Shown: positions 10,267 to 23,030 of the stretch, piece by piece
Position numbering within the stretch: the first letter of the stretch is position 1
Layout of the letters: every line of letters begins with the position of its first letter
Assembly: GCA_963995505.1 (NCBI GenBank)
Contig: OZ023186.1
Span: 1,488,001-1,552,000, forward strand
Direction of reading: 5' to 3'
Length of the DNA: 64,000 nt
Source: Hypericum androsaemum
Lineage: Eukaryota; Streptophyta; Magnoliopsida; Malpighiales; Hypericaceae
Translations under genes and position numbers: made by a program
The notes under the pieces: generated by a model
What the model was told of the DNA's origin: nothing
The model's database searches: none
What the model saw: the letters and a program-made list of their open reading frames with translations, nothing else

Positions 10267-10761
10267 GTTAGTTCTATACTACTCAGATCTCGCTTATTCT
10301 TAGTCGATTAGATCATTGAACGGACGCTTCGCTTTCTCTCGCGTGCATTTGCTCTGCTCTTCCAGTTTATCCTCGACTTAGTTGCTCATTAACCTGTATA
10401 CTAGCTAATACATCTCATCTTTGCTTTTTTTATAGCTTTTAGTTGAGATTTGTGGTCTACTTTGTAGTAAACTTATAGTAACCGCTAGCGATTTCTTGTT
10501 ATTTGCAGATCTAGTTGTTTAATTTCCTATATAATTAGTTCCTACCGAACTTAGGAGTAACCGCTAGCGGTTTCTAGTTGCTTGCAGATCTGGCTCTCGC
10601 TTCTCTGGAATTTGATTAGCGTGATTAATTTTGAAGTATTATCCGTTTATATTGTTAGATCTGGGTTATTTTCCTGAGAAACTAAGTAATTAAGTTTAAA
10701 ATCGTAGTTGTAGGTGTTTTCTTTCTGGAGGATAATTTACGTGTTCGCTTATTGTTTGCAG
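10267..10761 (+). other. Probable 5'-UTR (leader) intron of the beta-tubulin gene
   Basis: A donor CCG|GTTAGT at 10267 and an acceptor TTGTTTGCAG ending at 10761 bracket about 495 bp of T-rich sequence. They leave a 17-nt leader before the ATG. Leader introns are known in some plant tubulin genes and raise expression. Needs transcript support. Confidence 0.55.
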
Positions 10762-10778
10762 AAGGTCTACCGTGAAAA

Positions 10779-12637
<1,859 letters not shown>

Positions 12638-13110
12638 GAAAGTCGGTATCAGTGTATCGTCAGCTGCTGTTATATGTGCCATGAGGAAGTTCCTATAATC
12701 TCTATCTACTTTTGTCTCGATAGTGGGGTTTGGTTGCCGTATCTTTCCCAATGTTGTTAGAATTTGATGATTCCTGGTATGTGTAAAAGACGACTGCTAT
12801 TATGATTCCTGCACTTAGTTGGAAGCGTCAAGTCTCATTTTTCTGCATGCGAATCCGAATTTCACAGCGTAGAGAGAAGAAGATTTGAAGTTTCTTCAAC
12901 AATCAAGTGAAGAATCACTGGAACTGCAGATAAGCTGCATTAGTAAACCCAGGCCACCAAACCCGTTACTTTAAAAGAGATCAAGTTCTGTCACTTCTAA
13001 AACCAACAAGGTTAAACCAGTCCTACAGTATCACTGCTATCTATCATCAGTCTTGATCAGTTCACCTTACTGCTACGAAACTTTATACAAAGAGAGCAGA
13101 TTCGAGAACG
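12638..13110. other. Convergent 3' flanks of tubulin (+) and NC2-alpha (-)
   Basis: About 470 bp tail to tail, presumably the two 3' UTRs. T-rich stretches near 12760-12840 could serve tubulin polyadenylation. No further gene seen. Confidence 0.5.
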
Positions 13111-15153
13111 TCAAGTTTCTTTATCATAGTCTTCCTCGTCTTCATCCAGTCTCCTGTGTAGGCCTGCAATGTGTGCGGGATTGAACTCTATTTTCCCCAT
13201 GCCTGCAGGAGACCATCCAAGCAGTACCCCGGGCAATCCAGAACTAGGGTCTTCACAGGAACTCGAGGGCTCAATGGCTGCTGTTAAAAGTGGTTCCGGT
13301 TCGCAACTCTTAGTTAGGTCCACGTTCAGATCGAAGTCATGAACCTTTGTCTCTGCATATTCTCCGATACTTGGTGTCTTTAAATCTTCAGGTTCATCAC
13401 CTTCTGAACTGCAGCTGTTATTGCCAATAGCGACGTCGGGATCATCCTCAAACTTTCTAAATTCGCCTGCTCTCGTCCCCCGCCCACGTCCTCTGCCCCT
13501 CCCGCGTCCTCTGCCCCTTCCTCTGCCACTTGCACTATTATGGCTGGCCTCATGCTCCAAAGACGTCCAGTGCCAAGACTTGAGTGCAAAGATAGACAGC
13601 ATAAACCATTTACAAAAAACACGAGATTTCTACAATCAAATATATGCTCACGGCACATGACATATGATCATTCACAATCAAATGGTGGAAGAACACAACT
13701 TACCTCTCTGTTGCTACTAAGATCTTCATCATGGACATTCTCCCTGTCGTCAACTTTTCTGGAAACAATCATTACTCATTAGTCAGCAGTTGCGGTTATT
13801 TACAAAAAAAGTAACAGCAGCCGAGTACTAACCTCCTTTTTGAAGCAGAGGCGTCTTCTCCAGCAAAATCATGACCACCTAAGTCAGGAACCTTGCTGAC
13901 AATCTCCTTCAGAAAATCGAACACGTTAAAATTCTCCACACATTGTTTCCTGAGAGTTTGAAGGGAGAGGTTACAACGCTATTGAATGGTATAAACTAGT
14001 AGAAAAAGGCATAAGCGCAATATTTTCGGCCACAACAAGATCTATCGTGCAATACATACCCTTGGTCACTATTGCCACGTGAATTTGAATCAGCTTAGAG
14101 GGATGCGCAATTCACACTTGCATTTAATAAAAAGAGTTGTAAGATCATAAATTAAATCCACTTACAGGTGCAATGAATTCAATGTCTTTGCACCCTTCTC
14201 CGTCGTTATACAATACGTCCGGTCACATAAATCTTGCAAAAATAGCTCCAAAGCTTTTGCTGCATGCAGTGCACAACACACATTTCATCAAATCTAGAAT
14301 AAGATAGGAAAGCAACCAATTGGCCTACTAACTATATCAACAGAAAAAATTACAAGAGATAATCGCTCTTTTAGTCGATAAAAGACTCGGGTCCATTATT
14401 AGCATCCACAAGAAGAGGCCATATCTTGAAAATAAAAAACCCAGATACCACCTGCGCACTGAGAAACTTGAACTCGATTCTCTTCTGCCACCCTCAATAA
14501 GTACACAAGCTGCAGAGACTTCTCTGCCACAACCCGAACCGGGCAGTTAGAAGCAACTTAACCACACTTCCATTGACAAAGTAACCTAAACTATTAACAT
14601 CCAAACGCACATGCACACAACAAACCCCTCCTAACTCATCGCACTTGCGCAATCCACCTACAAATAACTTCTCCATGACACACGAAACGAAGAACCCAGA
14701 AGCACAAAAAGAGACTCAATCTTTGGCTTAACCACACTTCAACTAACAAAGCATCCTAAACTTTCTAATATCCGAGTAAACCCCCTCCCTACCTCTCAGT
14801 TATTCGCAATCACTAACGCCATCCACCGAAAAATAACTTCTCCACGATACACACGAAACTAAGAGCCTAGAAGCACAAAAAAAGGCTCAAACTTTCACTT
14901 GAAAATCTCAAAAATCTTGTATTACTCACAAATAAGCAGAGGCACTGCCATGGCTATCTTCCCGACATCTTCATCGGATTGCATGATCTTCTTGATCCTC
15001 GCCTGTTAACAACCAACACCAACACTTGAATAAAACAGTAAACAAACAAATAAAATGCGAACACCACTAGGAAAACAAAGAAAAACAACGAAGAAGCGAA
15101 CGACAAGGGAGAGTCCTCACAGCGGGGAAGCGAGTGTCGAGCTTCTTCTTCAT
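13111..15153 (-). CDS. NC2-alpha / DRAP1-like (NF-YC11-type) histone-fold corepressor, 279 aa
   Basis: Six minus-strand exons (15153-15121, 15002-14930, 14259-14166, 13949-13833, 13758-13704, 13578-13111) join in frame to 279 codons plus stop. Residues about 1-85 are a histone fold: KKKLDTRFPAARIKKIM, then SKALELFLQDLCDRT and NVFDFL. This matches Dr1-associated protein 1, the alpha subunit of NC2, which binds TBP-DNA and blocks TFIIA/TFIIB in the nucleus. Residues about 142-158 are eight GR repeats. FDLNVDL at about 205-212 resembles an EAR repression motif. The C-terminus is acidic. The last acceptor (13579) is my best guess. A broken copy of exon 1 and its promoter lies at 32876-34770. Confidence 0.93.
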
Positions 15154-16259
15154 GGCGAATAAGCTAATTGGGGGAATATTGAAACCCTAGAATAGTGTAG
15201 AAGAGGAAGGGACGAGTAAGTTTTAGATTTCTGCTTTTATTTATATTCTCGCGCGAGAAAACGTGTACTTCGAAAAGCCGTTAATTTATTAGGTCAAGTG
15301 GGGTTACGGAAGCGACACCGGTTGCAGCCCAATGGGTCGAGGCCCAACAATTCCAGCCTAGCACTCTTTCTTCGAAACCACGTGGTATCTCGGAGTATCA
15401 TGGGATACACTAATTCGAACTCAAAACCGATCATACTATAAAAAAAACTATTTCCTACACGTTTTTAATATAAAAACATTATCAAGACTACTATCCGAAA
15501 TATCTGACATTGGATTGGGAACGGAGTGAAAGAATTGATTCCGAACGTTCTGGAGTGAAGGGGGACCGCAGCAGCAAGCACAGGTATGTGATAATGGCAA
15601 GCACAATTATGTGATAATGACATTTATTTTTGTGAAAATGACAAGTCCCGGTTGATATAATGGCAAGCACAGTTATGTGATAATGGTATTTGTATCCGGC
15701 CTGTGTTTGTGCGTGGCTTTTTCATTTTGATTCCCATATTTTAACGCGTTTGCGAAAAAGTCTCCGCGTGTCTTTATTTCATACGGTTCGGAATAGTAGC
15801 ATTCTGTACCCAATCGAATCCCAAACATCTAGTCAAACTAAAACATCGCTGTATTCTGGGATAAACATTTTTTACTTTTATTACTTTTCTTATTCTCTTG
15901 ATGTGAATCGGTATCTACGGTATCCTCGGTTCATATCTCGGCTTTTATTGAATGTCGATATCGTGCATAATATTAATTAATAAATTGAAGTAATAGAATA
16001 ATAAAAAATTACAAAAAGAGATACTTGGAAACAAAACTGTATCAGAATTAATATTCTAACAAGCTACTAAACTAAATCTAAATTTCTAACCGAATTTAAA
16101 TTTTGGATATAGCTCCGACGATTTTGCAAATTGAAAATAAAAAATAGATAAAAAAATTTAATTGAAAAAAAAATCGTACAAAAACTGGTTGAATTAAGCG
16201 GATGTTAATAATGTACCATGTTACGGATTTGATGTTTTTAGACCATGCAGTACTTGATT
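15023..16259. repeat. Segmental duplication, copy 1 (NC2-alpha intron 1, exon 1, upstream DNA)
   Basis: This stretch, from NC2-alpha intron 1 through exon 1 into the upstream region, is closely matched by 32876-34770. The match continues to the shared text GCAGTACTTGAT (about 16248 and 34760). Differences are a TIR insertion here at about 15484-15829 that is absent there, and a 993-bp TIR insertion there that is absent here. Confidence 0.88.
15484..15829. mobile_element. Non-autonomous TIR element of the 7864/9480 family, copy 3
   Basis: It contains GGATTGGGAACGGAGTG (about 15512) and, inverted, ATTCTGTACCCAATC (about 15801-15815), with the same GTTATGTGATAATGGCA units between. The duplicate locus reads ACATTATCTAGTC across the site (about 34331), so the segment is an insertion. 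Exact ends are unresolved. By analogy the element would be 15507-15822 with imperfect 9-mers AAATATCTG and AAACATCTA, but the empty site suggests about 20 extra bases on the left. Confidence 0.75.
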
Positions 16260-16420
16260 AAAAAAAACTCGAATATCCCAATCCCAAATACCGAATTACC
16301 AAATATCCCGAATATCGAATTAAAAAAAACTCGATCCCGATCCTGATCCCGAATCTAATTCGGTACTATACCGAATACCGAATTAAATTTGGGATTGGGA
16401 TCAGGATTTACCTATAATAC
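16260..16420. repeat. ATACCGAAT / ATCCCGAAT motif cluster, possible hAT-type subterminal repeats
   Basis: Many copies of TACCGAA, TTCGGTA and ATCCCGAA on both strands form an imperfect inverted repeat, with AATCCCAAATACCGAATT facing ACCGAATTAAATTTGGGATT. A similar cluster lies at 24490-24675. Such short subterminal repeats are common in plant hAT elements. No clear TIR or TSD was found. Confidence 0.45.
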
Positions 16421-16497
16421 CGAATTTCGCAAGAAAAAATATAATTCAACCTTAATTTAATCCATCGACACAAACATATTGTAATCCATGTTGAATA
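16421..16497. repeat. 77-bp direct repeat, left copy, flanking the copia element
   Basis: Begins CGAATTTCGCAAG and ends CATGTTGAATA directly before the LTR. It matches 22760-22836 at 76 of 77 positions by eye. This is far longer than the 5-bp target duplication of copia integrase. Confidence 0.9.
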
Positions 16498-16841
16498 TGT
16501 AAATTAAATTACATAGACAATAAACGGTATGCGGAAGCGTACCCGGATTGGTCGATGTAGAGTAGTTCGCCATCTTCTCTATAGCTTAGGTTTCTCTCGC
16601 TTTCCTATCGATTAGTGATGCCCACCGATGGATGGCATTAGCATCTATTTATAGGCAGAGAGAGGACCAAGCTATATATCTAGATTCAATCGGGCGCGTC
16701 CATCAAACTTCCAATAGACGGTTGAGATTAAACTAATAACCATACTCATAATAGGACTCTAACTCATTAAAGTAATCAATAATTGAGTCCAACTATATGA
16801 GAGCCACCTTAATTATCAATACTTAATAGATAATTCTTACA
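16498..16841 (-). repeat. 3' LTR of the copia element, with adjacent polypurine tract
   Basis: Begins TGTAAATTAAATTACATAG and ends AATTCTTACA (about 344 bp). TTCTCCCAC at 16842-16850 is the complement of the polypurine tract GTGGGAGAA. It closely matches 22198-22546, and the right copy has a few extra bases (GAATTA near 22514). It contains CTATTTATAGG, a possible TATA element of the LTR promoter. Confidence 0.85.
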
Positions 16842-17161
16842 TTCTCCCACAATCATAATGTCATCATATGATAAGCTACTAAATGCGAGCTATAGCGATT
16901 ATATGTCAATTATGTGACATACGCACGACACTAGCAATTCAACATACTAGACCAATAAAGTGGTACATAGAACTAATAGTAGTCCACAGTAATATCTCAT
17001 AGAGACTTTCTTATTTTTCCATAAATCCATAATGTATACATCAATAATGAAACAAGAAAACTATAATGTATATCAGAAACGTATCAGTGAGCTCAGAGTG
17101 TCATCTATCAAAATCAATAAGAAATACAACCAAGGCTCATTCTTAGTGCATGCTCTCTAAA

Positions 17162-20100
17162 TTATTTTGGTTGTAATGGCTTTGTCAACGGATCTGCAAT
17201 CATGAGATCTGAACTGATGTGCTCAATAGACACCCTCCGTTCCTGAATTTCCTCCTTAACAACAAGGTACTTCAAATCCATGTGCTTCGCACCTCTAGAG
17301 TATTTGTCATTCTTGGAGAAAAATACTGCTGAGGAATTATCACAATCAATTTTCAGCGGCTTGCTAATGGTGTCGACAACCACAAGTCCCGAAATAAAGT
17401 TCCTCAACCACTTTGCTTGGATCGAAGCCTCAAAATATGCCACAAATTCGGCTTCCATAGTGGATATAGCTATTGTAGTCTGTTTGGCACTTTTTCATGA
17501 AATTGCTCCATCCGCCAAAAGAAATACATATCCACTAGTAGACTTCTTACTATCTTCGCATCCGCCATAATCTGAATCTGAATATCCAATCACCTCTAAA
17601 GTATCAGATCTTCTATACATGAGCATGTGGTCTTTGGTCCCATAAAGGTACCTTAATACTTTCTTTGCAGCTCTCCAATGTTCATTACCTGGATTCTTTT
17701 GATACCTGCCTAGCATACCGACCGCAAAGCTGATATATGGTCTAGTGCAATTCTGCAAGTATTGTAGGCTACCAACAACTTGAGCATAAGGGATAGGCTC
17801 CATTAATTTTCGTTATAGTTCATTCTTAAGACATTGTTTAAGACTAAATTTGTTACCTTTATGTATAGGAACGGGACTGGCATTACATACAGGATATTCA
17901 AATTTCTCCAGAATCCTTTCCACATACCCTTTCTGTGACAATCCAAGTAATCCTTGTGCCCTATCACGGAATATCTCTATTCCAATCACATAGGATGTTT
18001 CGCCCAAATATTTTATCTCAAAATTTTCTGAGAGAAAGTCTTTAGTCTCACGTAATATTCCTAAGTCATTTGCAGCAAGCAAAATGTCATCAACATATAG
18101 GACTAAAAATATATACTTGCTCCCACAGATCTTTTGGTATATACATTGATCAAAAACATTTTCTTTGAAACTAAAAGATGTGATGGTATCATTAAACTTG
18201 AGATACCACTGTCGGGAAGCTTGTTTAAGCCCATATATCGATCTCTTAAGTTTACACACCAACTGTTCTTTTCCTTCAATCTCAAACCCTTCGAGTTGAT
18301 TCATATAAACTTCCTTTTCAAGGTTCCCATTAAGAAATGCTATTTTCACATCCATTTGGTGTAACTCCATATCATAATGAGCTACCAATGCCCTAATTAT
18401 TCTTAAAGAGTCTTTCTTAGAGACTGGTGAAAAAGTCTCATTGTAATCAACACCCTTTTTCTGAGAAAAATTCCTTGCTACAAGTCTAGCTTTATATCGT
18501 TCGATATTGCCAATGGGGTCACGTTTGGTCTTGAAGACCCATTTACATCCAACCCTCTTAGAACCTTCAGGCAATTCGACGAGATCTCAGACCTTTAGCC
18601 TTTCCATGGATTTTAACTCTTCCTTCATGGCATCCATCCATTTCTCAGACTCATGTGATTCAATAGCTTGTGAAAACAAAACTGGATCTTTATTGACTCC
18701 AATATCAAAGTCTATCTCATGCAAATTTATCACAAAATCATCTGAAATAGCTTACTTTCTTTTTCGTGCAGAACGTCTTAATACTATTTCTTGTAGTCGT
18801 TGTTCATTTGAGTTTGGTGAGTTATTTGGTACTTGTTGGCTCAAATTTTCATCCATGTTGACTTGCATTTTTTCAACATTTGGAGTAGCATTCGGTACAA
18901 TTGTGGAAGAAGAAATCGATACAGGCAAATTTGTATTTACCCCAACTTCCTTAATTTCTACCCTTTGATTACTCCCACTAACTTCACCATTCTCAATGAG
19001 CCTTGCATTACCAGTTTCAACAATTCTCGGACTATGGTTCGGACAGTAAAATATGTACCCTTTAGATTTCTCTGGGTAACCAATAAAGTAACCACTTACT
19101 GTTCGAGAATCTAATTTACTTTTATATGGATTATATAATCTCGCTTCCGCTGGACAACCCTAAACATGCAGGTGTCTCATACTAGATTTCCTTTCAGTCC
19201 ATAACTCAAAAGGAGTTTTCAGAACAGCCTTACTAGGAACCCTATTCAATAAGTACATAGCAGTTTTTGAGAGCATATATTCACAACGAGATAGGCACTT
19301 TTGTATTACTCATCATACCCCTAACCATTTCAATTAAAGTCCGATTTCGCCTTTCCGCTACACCATTTTGTTGTGGTATACCTGGCATGGTGTATTGAGC
19401 AGTTATGTCATGCTTTTCAAGGAACTTTGCAAATGGACTAGGACATTGACTACTTTCGTCATGTTTACCATAATATTCACCACCTCTATCAGACCTTAAG
19501 ATTTTTACTTTCATGTCTAATTGCCTTTCAACTTCATTCATATACACCTCAAAGGCATCAAGTGCTTGAAATTTTTCACGAAGTAAATAGACATGACCAT
19601 ACCGTGAAAAATCATCAATAAAGGTAATAAAATATTTTTCTCCACTAAAGGATGGAACATTAAATTGTCCACAAATATCAGTGTATATTATCTCAAGAAG
19701 CTGAGTACATCTCGTGGCTTCTTTCTTGCTATGTTTAGTTTGCTTTCCCTTAATGTAATTCATACATATGCCAAGATCAGTAAAATCCAGATTTGGGAGA
19801 ATCTCATTCCTTACTAATCTTTCTAACCTTTCTTTGGATATATGACCCAAATGCTTATGCCACAAGTAAGTAGAGCTATTATTCTCAATGTTATGCTTAA
19901 TACCAATGTTAAAAATACTAAGCAAAGATTCAGAAAAGAAACTATCAAGTTTCAGCTTATATAAACCATCAGATAGAATATCAGAACCAATGAGGTTTGT
20001 ATTCTTAAATAAACTGAAACATCCAAATCTAAATTTAACATGAAAATCACAAATATCCAACATAGAAAGAGAAATCAAGTTTCTAGATACTGAAGACACA

Positions 20101-21149
20101 TAGAGAATCTGTAATAAGTCTAAATAATGACCGGTGTCTAAGACTAAACAGTAAGTCCCAATGCCTTCAATTGAAACCTTCGTTCGATTTTCCATGAGGA
20201 GGAATCTTTCATTTGGGTTTATGGTTTGGATCGAACTGAATCCCTGCATAATATTAGAAACATGAGTTGTAGCACCAGAGTCAATCCACCAAGTATTGGA
20301 AGGTACCTCAGATAAGTTTGATTCAAAATATACAAAGATGTTATCTTTACCTTTCTTTTCAAACCAAACTTTACGTTTCGGGCAGTCTTTTCGATAGTGT
20401 ACCTCCTTCTTATAGAACTTACAGAAGTGACACTTATCACCACTCTTTTCATTCATGGTAAGTTGTGCTACCTTAGCAGGACCCTTCCTCTTAAATTTCT
20501 TGGCTTTCACCTGGTATGCTTTCTCAGCTCCTTTACCCATTAGGCTAATAGAATGACTTCCTTGGTTCTTTAATCTCCTTTCCTCCTGAACAAGTTTACT
20601 GGCCAATTCGTTAACAGTTTATTTATCTTTTATGGTATTGTAACTAATCTGAAATGGCCCATATTCAGGAGGTAGTGAGTTCAATATGATTTGCACCAAG
20701 AATGAGTCATCTGTTCCATGGCCCAGGGTCTTTAATTTTGCTGCCAAATTGGTCATCTCTAGCACGTGATCATGCATACTTTGTGACCCATTGAACTTTA
20801 TGGTCGTAAGATTTTCTATTAATGTGCCAGCAAGAGACTTATTTGCAGAATGAAACCTCTCTTCCATAGTAGAAAGATATTTCTTTGCACTTTCTATCTG
20901 TGAAATTGAACTCTTAATGTTGCTGGCAGTTTTCATGCGCATAAATGCTAAGCTTAATCTGTTTGACCGTTCCCATGCATAATAGAATGTCTTCTCATCC
21001 TCAGAGCTTTCATCAGTAATAGCCTGAGGTTTTTCTTACAAGAGTGCCAAGTCAAGATCTGAAGCCCCTAAGTAGAATTTGACTTGTTCACTCCATTCAG
21101 AGAAGTTTAAACCATCAAACAGATCAACACAAGAAGCATGAACTGTCAT
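17162..21149 (-). pseudogene. Copia gag-pol, broken
   Basis: The gag start MTVHASCVDLF is at 21149. A TAA near 21036 replaces a residue after LALL. Gag continues (20942-20619) with SLAGTLIENLTTIKF and NSLPPEYGPFQ. Zinc knuckle CHFCKFYKKEVHYRKDC and protease WWIDSGATTHVS lie in 20606-20250. Integrase (about 19900-19280) has GEKYFITFIDDFSRYG, SDRGGEYYG and PQQNGVAERRNRT. RT (18574-17813) shows WVFKTKRDPIGNI and LYVDDILLAAND. RNase H (17803-17162) shows GYSDSDYGG, MEAEFVAYFEA and ADPLTKPLQ. Frames break at about 20610, 19280, 18575 and 17810. Confidence 0.88.
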
Positions 21150-22183
21150 AGCTACAATTTTAATATACATGCTCAAATTAATATTCTATAATGGATTCAA
21201 ATAAAATAATAAAAGTACATTATAGTTCTCCTTTGGGTAGAAACTATAATATACTATCATAAATCAATACCATATAAAATATTTATCGTAGAATTTAATA
21301 ATTTAAATCAAATATATATGCTATCTTTGGATAAACACATGTATCTGACAGAAATATAAATTCATACATAACTTTTATCGAAGAACTAAATAATTAAAAT
21401 CAAATATACGTTATCTTTGGATATGCATATGTATATGATCCAAATATTTAGTTCATCGCTTTTATGCTTGCTAGTTACAGAACAGTGACCTATCTTTGGG
21501 TAGAATCGATTTTCTCATAATTAGCAAACGTCAAATTATTCATCAATGTCATATAATTGGTATTGCAATAATTGATGAATAAATGACAAAAATATACATG
21601 TATATAACATTAAAGTTTGGCCACTTTGGTGACTAATAAACATATACTATAACATGTATAACATTAATATCAAGCAAGATCTATAACAATATTCAATAAA
21701 TCATCTTGAATAATCATTAATTATAATTTAGAATAACAATCCATAACTCGTAACATCAAGAGTATTACCTACATTAAAATTATAATTAATAACCTACAAA
21801 CTATAATTGAGGTCTAATTTTCGAGAGCCTAAACTGAAATTCTTTTAGTTTCTAATTCATCCAATTAGAGGCCCAATATTTACATAACCATAAAAATAAA
21901 AATAAAAAACTTTACGGACGGTCCAAACGGCGAACAACAAGAAAAACTTAAAGCAAAAGTGGTAAATTTCAAATCGACCCCTAAATTTTTGCATGTTTTT
22001 CATTTGGGTCCCCACTGTCTGGCGGAAATCTTACAATTCAGTTCTATGGTTTTGTAATCGTTAATTTCAGACCCTAAATCATAATACGTATGCACGAATC
22101 ATATAAGCTATATAAAATCTGATCTGCAATTCATCATGCATACGAAACAATTTTAAAAAAACTAATCCAAATAAAGACCACAT

Positions 22184-22195
22184 GCTCTGATACCA
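22184..22195 (-). other. Primer-binding site (tRNA-iMet type)
   Basis: GCTCTGATACCA is the complement of TGGTATCAGAGC. It lies two bases inside the 5' LTR of the minus-strand element. Confidence 0.9.
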
Positions 22196-22197
22196 CA

Positions 22198-22546
22198 TGT
22201 AAATTAAATTACATAGACAATAAATGGTATGCGGAAGCGTACCCGGATTGGTCGATGTAGAGTAGTTCACCATCTTTTCTATAGCTTAGGTTTCTCTCGC
22301 TTTCCTATCGATTAGTGATGCCCACCGATGGATGGCATTAGCATCTATTTATAGGTAGAGAGAGGACCAAGCTATATACCTAGATTCAATCGGGCGAGTC
22401 TATCAAGCTCCCAATAGACGATTGAGATTAAACTAATAACCATACTCATAATAGGACTCTAACTCATTAAAGTAATCAATAATAGAGTCCAACTATATGA
22501 GAGCCACCTTAATAGAATTATCAATACTTAATAGATAATTCTTACA
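22198..22546 (-). repeat. 5' LTR of the copia element
   Basis: A 349-bp partner of 16498-16841 with the same TGTAAATTAAATTAC and TAATTCTTACA ends. It should mark the outer end of the element, but element sequence continues beyond it. Confidence 0.85.
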
Positions 22547-22757
22547 TTCTCCCACTTGGCTCGAATATAGGTTAATAGTATAACATAAGGTGCACAACAT
22601 AAGTAATCTCAACTCAAAGTCCACAATCATAATGTCATCATATGATAAGCTACTAAATGCGAGCTATAGCGGTTATATGTCAATTATGTGACATACTCCC
22701 TTCCATAACTACGACACTAGCAACTCAACATGCTAGACTAATAAAGCGGTACATAGA
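22547..22757 (-). repeat. Extra copy of copia 3' internal sequence outside the 5' LTR
   Basis: TTCTCCCACTTGGCTCG and the following text to GGTACATAGAA match 16842-16967, the region between the 3' LTR and RNase H. The left copy lacks about 68 bp present here. This is what would remain of a tandem LTR-internal-LTR array cut off at 22757. Confidence 0.85.
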
Positions 22758-22759
22758 AT

Positions 22760-22836
22760 CGAATTTCGCAAGAAAAAATATAATTCAACCTTAATTTAAT
22801 CCATCGACACAAATATATTGTAATCCATGTTGAATA
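22760..22836. repeat. 77-bp direct repeat, right copy
   Basis: Matches 16421-16497 with one difference (AAATATATTG here, AAACATATTG there). Beyond it the sequence is unrelated to the element, so this copy plus 22837 onward is probably the uninterrupted target. Confidence 0.9.
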
Positions 22837-23030
22837 ATCATTCTATCTAAGTTAATCACAGAAGCTGTAGGACATGAACATCAAGCTTCGGTAAGTTAAA
22901 AATAATTCAACATGCTAGAACTAGAAGCTACCAAACATATAAAACAACAACTTAGCCCTTGAATACCCTTAACCCATCTGAGAATAAACAACTAGAGACT
23001 CCCAGCCACAAATCCCCAAAAATTAAAAAA

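Larger units (their letters stand above)
16498..22546 (-). mobile_element. Ty1/copia LTR retrotransposon (about 6.0 kb), two LTRs, decayed coding region
   Basis: On the minus strand: 5' LTR 22546-22198, iMet primer-binding site 22195-22184, an untranslated leader of about 1 kb, gag from about 21149, protease, integrase, RT and RNase H ending at 17162, polypurine tract, 3' LTR 16841-16498. Domain order marks it as Ty1/copia. Several nonsense codons and frameshifts make it non-autonomous. Unusually, 211 bp of 3' internal sequence is repeated outside the 5' LTR (22547-22757), and 77-bp direct repeats flank the whole unit. Confidence 0.92.

Noticed and set aside
16498..22757. An LTR of about 560 bp ending at 22757
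   Set aside because: The polypurine-tract complement TTCTCCCAC directly after TTCTTACA, and the iMet site two bases from 22198, place the LTR at 22198-22546. The extra 211 bp is internal sequence.
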